From NCBI GenBank assembly GCA_004764695.1, contig SMSO01000034.1, positions 1,257,501 through 1,321,500 of the forward strand: a DNA stretch of 64,000 nt, in the 5' to 3' direction. Below, one piece after another: positions 53,182 to 63,788 of this stretch (within the stretch, counting starts at the first letter, position 1; every line of letters begins with the position of its first letter). Under the pieces are notes generated by a model. It saw only the letters and a program-made list of their open reading frames with translations. It was not told the DNA's origin and ran no database searches. Both the position numbers and the translations under genes were made by a program. Origin of the DNA: Schizochytrium sp. TIO01 (Eukaryota > Sar > Bigyra > Thraustochytrida > Thraustochytriidae).

Positions 53182-53988
53182 ATGGACGAAAGTTATGGAA
53201 GCCTAGAGTTCTGGGAGCGCGAGCATCGCCGCCGTGCGGAGCTCGGCCGTACTCCAGCGGACGAAGAATGGGAGCGAGCTGAGCAAGCAAATGTTGATAA
53301 ACCCCATGGTGGTGGGGCTGAAGAAGAGATCACACGACGGGTTCTTGCGCCAAAGAAACGCAAGGAAAGACGTGCCAAGGAGCGAGAATGGTATGGAGAG
53401 CCTGAAGAAATCATGGAGATCTTTGAAATGTTTTTTAAAGAAGATTCTGAAGCGGAGCCTATACTCCAGCTAGGTTGTGGTGTTTCAAAGTTGGCCGAAG
53501 CATTCTGGAGACGAGGGCGTACCAATTTGACATGTGTTGATCAGAGTAGTACAGCGATCGAACACGCAAAGGTACGTGACGCGAATTTACATGGCGTGCA
53601 ATATATGTGCATGGATTGTGAAGACTTGCGGGCGTTTCCAGATGCTTCATTTATGTATGTTGTTGATAAAGGTTTCCTAGACGCAGTTTTTGCTTCCTTA
53701 GGAGGAGTGCGTAAGGTTGGTCGTGTTTTGGAGGAGATTTCTCGTGTTCTTAAGCCTGGTGGCATGTATATTTTTATTTCTAATGCTCCGAGGCATTGTC
53801 GTTTTCCACACTTGATGCGCCCGCGGTTTGACTGGGCTGTGGACAGCGTAGGCGTGCCAATCGACCCCGGATATTCTGCATACGCTTGTCAGAAACGAAG
53901 CTTCCATTTGGAGTGGTTTTTTCCAGATCCGGGCGCCCTGCACTGCGCAAGACAAGCAGAGATACCATATCGATTGCCAATTCGTTGA
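53182..53988 (+). CDS. EEF1AKMT4/METTL13-type lysine methyltransferase
   Basis: These S-adenosylmethionine-dependent seven-beta-strand enzymes methylate Lys residues of elongation factor 1A or related proteins. ATG at 53182 gives 268 residues. The family opening is seen as YGSLEFWEREH at 5-15, and EWYGE at 69-73. The cofactor-binding motif I is ILQLGCGVSKLAE (94-106), followed by the acidic CVDQSS (118-123), MDCEDLRAFPDASF (144-157) and VVDKGFLDAVFAS (160-172), all diagnostic of this branch. VLKPGGMYIFIS is motif post-II. A Lys/Arg/Glu-rich insert of about 50 residues (about 20-68) separates the two N-terminal family elements, unusual compared with the compact animal enzyme. No signal peptide is present; it is probably cytosolic. 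It is convergent with the nucleolin-like gene (243 bp). The exact Lys target is inferred from the family. Confidence 0.83.
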   Translation: MDESYGSLEFWEREHRRRAELGRTPADEEWERAEQANVDKPHGGGAEEEITRRVLAPKKRKERRAKEREWYGEPEEIMEIFEMFFKEDSEAEPILQLGCGVSKLAEAFWRRGRTNLTCVDQSSTAIEHAKVRDANLHGVQYMCMDCEDLRAFPDASFMYVVDKGFLDAVFASLGGVRKVGRVLEEISRVLKPGGMYIFISNAPRHCRFPHLMRPRFDWAVDSVGVPIDPGYSAYACQKRSFHLEWFFPDPGALHCARQAEIPYRLPIR

Positions 53989-54231
53989 AGACAAGATACG
54001 ATTTGACACATCTCGAGAAGACAAGGTAATACACAATAATTCTCTTTTCTCTTTCTCTCGCTCAATTGAAAACATAAATACAATCTTCTATTTTGTCATG
54101 CATAAATGTTGGCCATAAGAAGCCGAGTCGTTCTAGGGCAAAACAAGCCAGGGGTTGCTTTCTTTGCTTTTCTGCCACTAAAGCCAGATGTGTCAGACAA
54201 TGTATCTTCATGGTAACGTAGTATGGCTTCT

Positions 54232-55395
54232 TTAGAAGTCCAAAGTAGGGCCACGTCCACGTCCGCGACCACGGCCTCCACGACCACCACGGCCTCCGCG
54301 ACCACCGCGACCACCACGGAAGCTGTCTTGCTGACGCAAACGGCGACCGTCGGTCTTGTTCCACTGGCGACCAGAAGCATCGCGAAAACTTCCCTTGGGG
54401 CGTCCGCCACCCTCAACATCAGCGTCCACAACGACTGCGCGCTCGCCTACATAGAGCGGGGTCTTCTGGTTCAAGACGGCTTTCACGGCATCGCTGGATG
54501 CGAAGTGAACGTATCCAAATCCCTTGCTGCGACCAGTGTGGTTCCAGCGTGCGAGACGAATGTTTTGAACCTTGCCAAATGAGAGAAACGACTCCTCAAT
54601 CATAGATTCGTCGGCATCGTACGGAAGGTTCTTCACAAAGAGTGTGGTGCAGTTTTCGGGCACTTCGTTCGAAGGACGTCCGAAAGCACCCGGCTGTTGC
54701 GAGGATTTAGCTTTGCTCTTGGCCTCAGTCACACGAAGGTAACGTTTTCCGAGCTCGTGACGGTCCAGCTTCTTAATGCACGCCTGCATTTCCTTCTCAG
54801 TACCGTAGTCGGCGTGACCGTAACCTCGGAGTCTGCCAGAATCATTCCATCGGGGCAGACGAAGGTCAATGAGAGTTCCCACGCTGGAGAAGAGCGTCCA
54901 GAGATCATCAGAGCTCGTTTCATACGGAATGCCCTCGATGTACACCGTGTAAACATCGAGGTCTCCCTCGCTTCCATCATCATCATCGTCATCATCGTCA
55001 TCGCTGCTCTCTTCCTTAGAGGAGGTCTGCTTCTTCGATGCCGGTTTAGCAGCTGAGACGTCATTTTCCTCTGCCTTGCGAGCACGTTTCACAGGCTTAG
55101 CATCCTCATCCTCACTGCTGCTTTCTTGGTCCTCTTCCTCGCTGCTGCTCTCCTGAGAGACCTTTTTCTTGTTCTTGGAAACCTTTTGTTTCTGGGTCAC
55201 CTCCTCGTCACTGCTAGAATCGTCACTGGAGTCAGATTCAGCTTGGGCGTTCTGAGTTTGCTTCTCCTCGCCGCTTTCGCTTTCGCTGTCGCTGTCACTA
55301 CTTTCGCTGTCGCTCTCCTCTTTGCGTGCCTTGGCTTCGTCGTCGAGGCGCTTCTTGGAGTCCTCCTGTCCAGATCTCTGACGTTTGCCCGCCAT
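54232..55395 (-). CDS. Nucleolin/Nsr1-like RNA-binding protein
   Basis: Nucleolin-type proteins act in the nucleolus in pre-rRNA processing and ribosome assembly. ATG at 55395 gives 387 residues; the open frame starts 36 bp earlier at a TTG. The order is classic: an N-terminal acidic/Ser-rich region with casein-kinase-2-like stretches (residues about 25-145, ending in a run of nine Asp), RRM1 (about 148-226: VYIEGI as RNP2, RGYGHADY as RNP1), RRM2 (about 249-326: LFVKNL and KGFGYVHF), and a C-terminal RGG tail (360-382). Basic patches (VKRARK; KNKKK) can act as nuclear signals. There are two RRMs, as in yeast Nsr1, rather than four as in vertebrates. GC-rich codons suggest high expression. 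It is likely to work in the same process as the UTP4 of this window. Confidence 0.93.
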   Translation of the reverse strand: MAGKRQRSGQEDSKKRLDDEAKARKEESDSESSDSDSESESGEEKQTQNAQAESDSSDDSSSDEEVTQKQKVSKNKKKVSQESSSEEEDQESSSEDEDAKPVKRARKAEENDVSAAKPASKKQTSSKEESSDDDDDDDDDGSEGDLDVYTVYIEGIPYETSSDDLWTLFSSVGTLIDLRLPRWNDSGRLRGYGHADYGTEKEMQACIKKLDRHELGKRYLRVTEAKSKAKSSQQPGAFGRPSNEVPENCTTLFVKNLPYDADESMIEESFLSFGKVQNIRLARWNHTGRSKGFGYVHFASSDAVKAVLNQKTPLYVGERAVVVDADVEGGGRPKGSFRDASGRQWNKTDGRRLRQQDSFRGGRGGRGGRGGRGGRGRGRGRGPTLDF

Positions 55396-57059
55396 TGTTG
55401 TCGTAAGAACCTTGCCTAAATCTGTGCACAACCTGTGACAATTTCAAAACTATCTACGGAGGCCCTTTCCAGCGTCCCAGAACTTCGCTGCGCCTCCCGT
55501 GCGACGCGCAAATTGCTTTGCTGCGCTCCGTACGCGCACCTCCTCCACCACTTCGCTTCGTTGGTGCTCACAGAAGTGGCCTATTCTTAATTAGGCCGAT
55601 GTCCCAAATGCTATTTTCGGACATTTAGGTATTTTCGGACGCCTCCTCCCCTATTCATGCTCTCCTACCCTTAAGGGTTCTTCGTAGCTAGGGCTATTGA
55701 GGCTACCCTTACTGTATCCCATAGCAACTACTCAGTAGTGTTAAAACCGCTAATACAGAATTCATTTTCCCCGAAAGTTTTGTATTCTTTAAAATTTTAA
55801 TTTAAAGGTAATAGAAAGGTTCTGGCTTTTACAAATTGCTTTTAGAACTCTCAGTGTCTTCGAGTTCTTCGTGAGGAAATGAATCCTCAGAGACGATCGA
55901 AAGAATCTTGAGCTGGTTGTCGACTGCCAATTGTGGAGCCAATGACTCGATGCAGAGTCAGCAGAAGGCTGTCCTAGGATTAAACATTTTGGGCAACCGT
56001 GACGAAGACTGCAAGAATAACGGCAATAGGATGTAGCTACCAATAACATTAGCACTTGACGTATTTAAAGAAAAAAGTCTATGCTGGCCTGGACTCTCGA
56101 AATCACAAACGTCGCTCACAATCTGCTGCGAAAGGATACATTCATCATTTTATGGACATCTGCAAAGGCAAACCTGACTTCACTTCGCAAACTGCATTCC
56201 TTAAATCGATGATCAGGTCTGATGTGTAGGTTTTGGGCTCTAGTTTGCGCCAAAGTGTTTCTTGGTCCATAAAAATTGATCCTTCCTTCCTTCCTTCCAC
56301 ACATATTTAATTTGCTCTTATTATTACTATTGAAATTAAAATAAAACAATCTCAAACGATATCAAAAATCCCAACAATGCAGTGCATCGAAATGTGTCCA
56401 ATCACAAATCGCAGAATGAAGGTCGTGACATTTACTTCTCTGCTTTAAGATCGTCGCCTTCGTCAGCATGCTACCTCCTTCCTGGGTCCTGTTATCTGTT
56501 GGCATCGACAACCTATCCTTTTCTACTGTTTATAACCCCTTTCTTTGCTTTGGCGTATCTAAGTATCTATCTTCAGGCTCGCCGTCTCCTTGGGCCGGAG
56601 CAGACCTCGAACTGAGTGCTGTCGCTGCGGACGGGACCTGGAGAGGCCCCTGGACTGGGCTATCTGCGAGGTACAGCCTGCACGGCGCAGGTGGGAACTG
56701 GGTGAGTAAGGGATCGAACAGAATGCTGTGACGAAAGGTCTGGCCGGGACATTGAGCTTGGGTTAAGCTAGACGATGACGAACAATCATAGTGTCGCAAA
56801 GGCACTGAGTACTGACTGCGTGCCGAGGTGCGGACCTGAAGAAGACGAACGCGGGACTAATTGATCTGGAGGCGGAAGTTGCACAGCGTAACAGAGGAGA
56901 CTAACTTTAAAAGCGAGGAATTGACTCTTGTGGTGACCTGTGAATAGTTCCTGGGACACCGAGAGCTTCCGTTGTGGATTGCGGCAGTTGGCATACAGCC
57001 AAAAACAAGGCATTAAAACTAACTCGAAAGGTGTCGCAAAACGAAAGAGATCGACCATA
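55396..57059. other. Divergent intergenic region
   Basis: About 1.7 kb between the nucleolin-like and ZIP9 starts. A GC-rich block upstream of the nucleolin ATG (55440-55560) is followed by two ATTTTCGGAC copies (55611 and 55632). The remainder holds no protein-like ORF; promoters and the ZIP9 leader are expected here. Confidence 0.4.
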
Positions 57060-58259
57060 ATGATGAAATCAGCAAAGATTTTTCTTGCTGCTGCCACAAT
57101 TTCGGTTATTGTTGCAGTAGCCACTGCTCAAGAGGCGTCTGAAGGAGATAGCCTGGTACATTTGCATGTACGAGAGCACTTCAGCAATATTGACAAACCG
57201 AAAGAGGAGGATGTACCTGAATTTGCAGGGGCAAGCTGGCGCTCTTTTCTTGAATTGACTGCTTTATGTTTTGCTATGCTTCTTGGCGCCTTTGGAGCTG
57301 GCATTGCGCCATTGCACGTTTCCCTCAACCAAAAGCAACTCCGCTCAGTCAACGCCCTGGGCGCAGGCTTGTTCATTGGTACAGCTCTCGCTGTCATTAT
57401 CCCAGAAGGTATTCATAGCCTTTACAATGGAGAGTTCCAGGTGGCGACGGATGCAAGTGGAGCAAGCATCTTGGTGTCAGACTCCTATCTGAGCAATGAA
57501 ACTACTATCGGCTTCGCCTTAGTGTCCGGATTTCTTCTTATGCTCTGTGTTGATCACCTGCTTGGTCAATCGCACCCGCCCAGTCATGGAAATGATGATT
57601 CACTGCCGGCCCTCGATAGCAATGATGCATATGATGAGGAAGACCAAAGCGGAGAAGCAGACGATGCGGAAAAGACCTTGATGGCTGATGAAGAAGGACC
57701 TGGTTTGTTCCGTCGGTCTGGTTCTGTCGGCGAGGAGATCCCTTCTCAATTACATAAATCCAAATCTGCTGTCAAGCGACGTGCAACTGTCACTCTTGGT
57801 CTCTTAGTCCACGCTGCGGCTGATGGTATTGCCCTTGGTGCAACTAAGGCTTCCTCTGCCGATGGCAGCCTGCGCCATGTCGAGCTCATGGTATTCTTTG
57901 CTATTATGATGCACAAGGTGCCAGCAGCGTTTGGCCTTAGTGTTTACTTGCGTGGAACAGGCCTGGACACAGAGGCAGTGCGCCGCAACATTGCTTACTT
58001 TGCTCTTGCTGCACCTGTAGCTGCTCTTGGTGTTTTCTTGCTGATGGACTATAGCTTTATGGGCCTTGGAGAGCTGTCTCCCTCGCTGATTGGTTTTGTA
58101 ATTCTTTTCTCAGCTGGCACATTCCTTTATGTAAGCTTAGTCCATGCGTTGTCAGAGCTCCCCCGCAACGAGAGCGGAACCTTTGACAGGCAGCAACTTG
58201 GGATTGTCATTGTAGGAAGTATTCTGCCTTTGCTGATATCCGTGATGCACGACCATTAG
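57060..58259 (+). CDS. ZIP-family metal transporter, ZIP9 (SLC39A9)-like
   Basis: ZIP transporters move zinc or related divalent metals into the cytosol; ZIP9 members work in the Golgi/trans-Golgi or plasma membrane. Tandem ATGs at 57060 and 57063 begin a cleavable-looking signal peptide (ending VATAQEA), supporting this start over the GTG at 56940. The product has 399 residues. Hydrophobic helices lie at about 63-80, 96-115, 150-167, 242-262, 276-297, 311-330, 342-362 and 378-395. The metal-site motifs are clear: LLVHAAADGIALG (H251, D255) in helix IV and MMHKVPAAFG (H285) in helix V, matching ZIP9 closely. The cytosolic loop between helices III and IV (about 170-240) is unusually acidic (EEDQSGEADDAE) rather than His-rich and may be regulatory. 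It is convergent with UPRT. Confidence 0.92.
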   Translation: MMKSAKIFLAAATISVIVAVATAQEASEGDSLVHLHVREHFSNIDKPKEEDVPEFAGASWRSFLELTALCFAMLLGAFGAGIAPLHVSLNQKQLRSVNALGAGLFIGTALAVIIPEGIHSLYNGEFQVATDASGASILVSDSYLSNETTIGFALVSGFLLMLCVDHLLGQSHPPSHGNDDSLPALDSNDAYDEEDQSGEADDAEKTLMADEEGPGLFRRSGSVGEEIPSQLHKSKSAVKRRATVTLGLLVHAAADGIALGATKASSADGSLRHVELMVFFAIMMHKVPAAFGLSVYLRGTGLDTEAVRRNIAYFALAAPVAALGVFLLMDYSFMGLGELSPSLIGFVILFSAGTFLYVSLVHALSELPRNESGTFDRQQLGIVIVGSILPLLISVMHDH

Positions 58260-58732
58260 AATCCCAGAGGGTACGGTCTACCCAGCTTTTTTTATTGCGC
58301 CTTGGGGTTTGGACCAATTTTAACTGGTACTGGGCGTGCTGTCTGAAAGTAGCCCGCGCATTCAATGTTCTACACTACTACTGATAATCTAACCAATCTT
58401 CTCTTTTTTTTTTTAAAAAAGAATTTAAATCGAGATCAAACGGAAATGAATGAACCAACATACGGGACTGCAACTTGAACCTTTCGATGATTCCATCGGT
58501 CTTTATGGATACAAGTGTGGCACAGCTATCATTATAGTTGCAACATTTAAGTTCTCTAAGCTCGTTATTTGTGATGAAATTAAGGCCTGCTATTTACACG
58601 AATATATCAGGCTATTCCAAGGAATCATGTTTTTAGAGTGAGTGGCTATAGGCGCTGGCCTTTCCAATTTACCAAATCGAAAGATCGACAAGATTCTAAG
58701 AGCGGGGCTACGGAGCGCAAGAATAAGAGCGT
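58260..58732. other. Convergent intergenic region
   Basis: 473 bp between the ZIP9 and UPRT stop codons. It contains T- and A-runs (58403-58422) suited to 3' ends. No gene is seen. Confidence 0.4.
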
Positions 58733-59562
58733 TTAATCTGTGCCGAAATAGCGATCACCAAAATCTCCAAGACCGGGAACAATAAATTTGTGCTCGTTTA
58801 GGCCTTGGTCCACAGTGAGGGTCACGACACATACTTCGGGATAAGCTGTTGCAAGTGCTTCTAGACCTTGGGGACATGAAATAACGTTGAGAAAGGTAAT
58901 ATTTTTGGCAGGAATGCCGGACTCCGTAAGTACCCCAATAGCTTTAATTGCACTTCCTCCAGTGGCAAGCATAGGGTCACAAAGAATCACTTTGCGCTTT
59001 GAGATATCGCTAGGAAGCTTGGCATAAATGAGTTTGCACTTTTTCTCGGGGTCATCTTCATCGCGTTGGATGAGGATCTTGGCTACGCTAGCTCCAGGGT
59101 TAAGCCGCCGTACAGCCTCTGTGAGAATATCACCAGATCTGACAATACTAACAATGCACAAGTCCTGCGGCTTTGATCCCTCCAAACCTTGCAATGTGCC
59201 ACATGGGGTCGTAATCTCAACCTGCTGTGCCAAATTTTCGTGCGCCAGGCCCTCCTCAGCGAGCAGCGTACATGCACGATCGGCAAACACCGCAAAAGTT
59301 GCACAATCGGTGTCTGATCTCCTCAGCTTACTCAGTCTTCGAGTTTGTCGCAGTTTCCGTTCATACGCGAGACAACGCCATTGATAGTTTCACGAAACAA
59401 GATGGTCCTGTTGGTTTTCCGTCCCTAGTTTTACCTCAAATCTTGATCATCTTTGGTATCCAAGTCTCTCCTGCAACGCTAAGCCTTGGACCGAGATAAA
59501 GCAACTTACAAAAGCTCTGCAGCACGACTCCGGACCACGGTTACGGTAGAAGGCAGATTCAT
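58733..59562 (-). CDS. Uracil phosphoribosyltransferase, two exons
   Basis: UPRT makes UMP from uracil and PRPP in pyrimidine salvage, cytosolic. Exon 2 (59336-58733) encodes nearly the whole enzyme: FAVFADRACTLLAEEGL, SIVRSGD, KILIQRDE, the PRPP-binding loop VILCDPMLATGGSAIKA, and the ending VPGLGDFGDRYFGT. Its open frame lacks an ATG. I place exon 1 at 59562-59510 (ATG, 17 codons plus 2 bases), ending at a consensus donor (GTAAGT), and the acceptor at CTCGAAG (ending 59337); the 173-bp intron keeps frame. The joined product is 218 residues, the usual UPRT length, and rebuilds the start VTVVRSRAAELLLSKLRRSDT, with spacing to LR-x-x-DT as in homologues. A nearby alternative acceptor (ending 59331) would be two residues shorter. 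Annotation from exon 2 alone would miss the N-terminus. Confidence 0.93.
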
Positions 59563-62500
59563 ACTTGCAGAATCGCTGGGGTTCTTTGCAGTGGAGAATT
59601 GCTTTTTGGTTTCAAAAGATATTGTTGCGCTACAGAATTTTCATGAATTAGCCGAAAAGAACGTCGCCTCCACAGAAAAGAACACGTCAGGAAAAGAACA
59701 CGTTACGAAAAAAAAAACTTCCTCTATTTAATTTAATTTTTTAATTCTAAAAATATTAAAATACAAAATATTAAAAGTTATATAGGCCTAGATACCTAGC
59801 TACCATTTTCTATATTCGAAACAATGCCACTTGGCCAATTATGGGAATGATCACATTCAAGTCGGCTTTATCGGTCAACTTAGACAAAAGGGATGCACGT
59901 CCTTTCTTTGGAGGCAGAGGCTTGTGAGTATAACTGTACTCTCTTGAACCTGCACTTTTCAGAATAAGCACTGTACCTCATTGATAGTTTATTCTTAATC
60001 TTTGCAAGTTAACTCAGCACATGTGTTTGTTTTATGATGAAAAAGGAAAAGTCAAATAAAATTATGTACTAGTTTTCCGACGATAATGTAAACGTAGTAG
60101 CTTCGAACAGCACGTGTACATAATTCTCAAGAAACGATGAGCAAGACACCATATGCCCAGACGGAAGGCCTCTGACATATATCGTACAATTAATGTATCA
60201 TTTCATCTGTCTATCTGATACAGTGTTCTTTCATTGAAGCCTCGACAGCTCATTCAACGTCTGGTTTTCTCCTACCTTACAGTCTTCGAAAGAAAGTAGA
60301 GCGTCTCGATCAGAGTTTCGCGCTGATATAAACTCTTTTTCGATGACCCCAAGCATCTGAGTTATGAAAGTTGTTGCATCAGAAAGTGCTGACATCACAG
60401 AATCAGCACTTGCAAAAGCACTAACTCATTTTCGCGAGACGCAATTTATTTTAGCAAACTGCATCAAGGTTGGAATCTGCTGGAAAGCCTTTGCCAGATG
60501 TACGCAACGTACTACTTGAATTTGGAGATCTCTCCCTCTCTCTCTTATTTACGATTTGCGGCGACTGTTGCAACATCTGCGTACACGAAATGAATGACCT
60601 TACGCCATGTCGCGATAGCTTGCGCACAAATCCAACACACTCACCATAGCATGGGTGCCTTCAGCAGAAGAACTCCAACTCGACGAATCAATTAAGTTCG
60701 GATCCCCATTAATCCGTCGCACTTTTCCGTTTCCTGGTCCTTCTTGCTTGACCGAAACTCTGTTGGTACCATGCATATTCTTAAAAGGCATGGATGGCCC
60801 CAGGAGGGAGAATTTGGTGATCGGTAACGCCAGCGATGGCTTCCAATTCATGGAGTCTAGCCTTTCGACAAACAAACAAACAAACAAACAAACAAACAAA
60901 CAAACAAACAAACAAACAAACAAACAAACAAACAAACAAACAAACAAACAAACAAACAAACAAACAAACAAACAAACAAACAAACAAACAAACAAACAAA
61001 CAAACAAACAAACAAACAAACAAACAAACAAACAAACAAACAAACAAACAAACAAAACGGGCTTTATGAAAATGCAGCACGTTTATTTAAAGAACTTTGG
61101 TCTTCTGGCCTCTGTCTTCAAGGCAATGCATGCATGCAGCCCACTATCCACGGCCTCCGGAATGCAAAAGACACAACCTTTTGGGAGAAGAAACAGTTTC
61201 CCTATTCGCTTGTTTTTTGTTTTTGTTGTTGTTGTAGTAGTATTTACCAATAAAAACGTAAATAAATAATGAAACGTCGCTTAGATTCTTTTTATGATTG
61301 TGAAATTAGTAGTACTACTCTCTAGAGAGTACTAGGAAATGCTGTGCAAAAGTTCCTCATTTGCTCTAGCTAGAGAGCCAACTAAATATTTCTCGTTTGC
61401 TTGGATCCCCACACAGGGTGGGCTGATTAATCTCTCTCCACGATTTTGCCACTTTGTCGAGCGTGAAGGCAACTTAGCTCTAGAATTTTGACGGGCTTGA
61501 ATTGGGAGAGAAGCAAAATAAATAAACAAATAAATAAGTAAGGCGATATATAGCTTCGGTTGTAAAGGAAATCGACAAGCAAACAGCTCAATCAACACCA
61601 GTCCGCAAGTCGATTGCAATCTACCAACACCAGATCTGGAGGACCTAGTCACTCAGCCCATGCGATCAAAATCAGCTTCAGAGTCTATCCCGAACCTCGA
61701 AAAGAACTTAGGGCTGGGCAAGCTTTCGTTCGCTAGCTATCTCCACTCAAGGGTCCCCTAAAAGTATTTGCGAGAACCTCGAAGAAGCTGCATCGGTAAA
61801 CGTGCAGTTCAGCTAGCAAAGGGGTGCAGAGAACGGATGGCGTCCAAACCTAGGTATTCTTCTCTTCTCTGCAAGCAAGTGAACTCTGGCTTTGTGGTCT
61901 GATGACATCCACAATTCATGATAAAAAGCCAAAAAAACAGTGACTCGTAGACACAAATCACTGGAGGATTGACACAGCAAACAACAACTCGCAGTCTAGT
62001 GATGGCAAAGGCACATCACAAACTACTGCGACCACGTTAATTTGATACAGGTATTAGGTGTTCTCACTCCATGATGGCCTGGGACTTATTCACGATGCAT
62101 CTGCATCGATCCGTGCGTTGATCGTCTTGGCGACGACAATGACGATTATGATGATGATCATGCTGACTCGGAGTGCAGATTTGCAGGTCGTTCATCTCCT
62201 CGAGTGCAAATTCGAGCGAGCGATTGTAGCCCACAGCTTTACAATCAAGAAACACGAGATCGTGTGAAATCGAATCTCCTCGCAAAGCCTGCCCGAAGCA
62301 GGCAGCCAGCCAGGCACGAAGTAGTCTAGATTGAAGTCGCTTGTGCTTGCATCGCGCTTTTGCCGTTACGCTATCTTGCATCGCGATGCATTGAAATGTA
62401 CCGCACTGCTCTAACTCGGTACGTACTACTTTAGTGCATTGCATTACATCACTATTTTACAAACCATAAGAGCTCTCTTTCAGAATTTTAATTTTAATCA

Positions 62501-63327
62501 ATTGTAATTATTTATTTTATTTTATTTGTTTATTTATTAGACTTTAATTAATAAAAAGTGGGTGCTATGCACTCCTCCTTCTTTTCTCCACGAGCCGATT
62601 AATATGAATCACATCGTTCATTGGCCTGAGCGAAGCAACTTCACGAGCCACGAGCCACGAGCAACCTTTCTACTGCAGCCTGCTTGGGCAACAACTCTTC
62701 GAGAGAGGGCCCTTCCAAGCGAGTTTGAGTATATGGCTAGATAGATAAATGGAAAGCTTAAAAGAATACACCTGCATTCTTGAATGCTGGAAGGATAGCA
62801 GAAGGAGCAGATAATAGCGCTTCCAGGTCCCTAATTGACACTAATAGTGACAGGTTCGTTCATTATTGTCCCTCACGATGTTCATTCTCAGTTTTGATGT
62901 GGATAGGTAAGTTCGTGGCGTTGTTTGATGATTTGGTGTGATTTCGTTTGCTATGAATGGTGTGAGTTGAAACGAGGTCTGCTGATTTGTGGATGGATTT
63001 ATCTGTCCACTTATTTGTGTGTATATTTATTTAGCATAATTCATCCAATTCAATTTAATTCAATGTAATATAATGTAATGTAATGTAGTTTAATTTAAAA
63101 TTAATACTGAAGATTAAAAAATATTAAATGCGCTACCTGGAATTATTTTTTGAGATAGAAGAAGAAAATTGCAAAGTAATCAATAAACCTACAACTGTGA
63201 TACGTGCCGTGCTGCTGCGAAACCTCCTCGAGCCTGGGGGTCTTCGGGGCGGCAGCTTTTGCGCGTGTCTCTACTCTGGACGATTGAAGAAGAAGGCGGC
63301 GCTCCTGCCCTGTGTGGAGAAGCAAAG
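59563..63327. other. Long intergenic region, no gene seen
   Basis: About 3.8 kb between UPRT and SLC35-like gene starts. It includes an AT-rich stretch (59720-59800), the (CAAA)n tract at 60869, AAAT/AAAC-like words near 61516-61538, an AT-rich stretch (62480-62550) and TAATG repeats (63063-63090). The frames overlapping the CAAA tract are repeat artefacts. No gene can be supported. Confidence 0.45.
60869..61057 (+). repeat. (CAAA)n microsatellite, about 47 copies
   Basis: About 189 bp of essentially perfect tetranucleotide repeat, the longest single tract in the window. It has no stop codon in any frame on either strand (TNKQ or FVCL repeats), creating spurious ORFs. Confidence 0.97.
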
Positions 63328-63788
63328 ATGAGACTCACGTCGCGTAGCATGCCTGACTCTGAGAGATTAGGAGACTTGGAGAATGGAGCTGCCAAGACCA
63401 ACGAAGAGACGCTGCTCCCGTCGCCTCTGACGGTTGAGGTGAACCCGAATGAAAAGGAGCCGAGGTCGAGCTTCTTGCAGCGCCAGTTGCGCAACGTCAC
63501 ACCGCAGGTTAAGCAGCAGGCTGCACCCAAGCACTCAATTACTGAGATGGTGGTGCTTTCCATGATTTTCCTGATCTCTGGCCCTCTGCTCATCATGAGT
63601 AATAAGTATATTCTTAGGGATCTGGACTTTGAGTTCCCGCTGACATTGACGTTGGTTACGCTTGTCTTTTGCAGCGCAGTTACATGGGCTTATGTGCACT
63701 CCAAAGGTACCACTTTGCGCCACTCGCACATGATTACCAGGGAGTTCTTCATTTACCGCATCTGCCCAATAGGGGCACTCAGTGCAGG
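63328..63788 (+). CDS. SLC35-type (TPT domain) sugar-phosphate/nucleotide-sugar transporter, first coding exon
   Basis: SLC35/TPT proteins exchange nucleotide sugars or sugar phosphates across Golgi, ER or related membranes. I start at ATG 63328; the frame opens earlier at TTG. Exon 1 encodes 153 full codons and ends at donor GTACGT (63789), phase 2. Residues 1-68 are a polar, presumably cytosolic tail. TM1 is at about 73-92 (VVLSMIFLISGPLLIMSNKYIL), with the family signature NKYIL followed by FEFPLTLT, then TM2 at about 104-122. RICPIGALSAG begins TM3, which in homologues continues as D-x-A-L-S-N; no such sequence is found before position 64000, so the next exon lies outside the window. It looks closest to the SLC35C2-like branch. 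The gene is cut only by the window edge, not broken. Confidence 0.82.

Noticed and set aside
60600-61269. ORFs of 77-204 residues with TNKQ or FVCL repeats
   Set aside because: Produced by the (CAAA)n tract; flanking residues are not protein-like.
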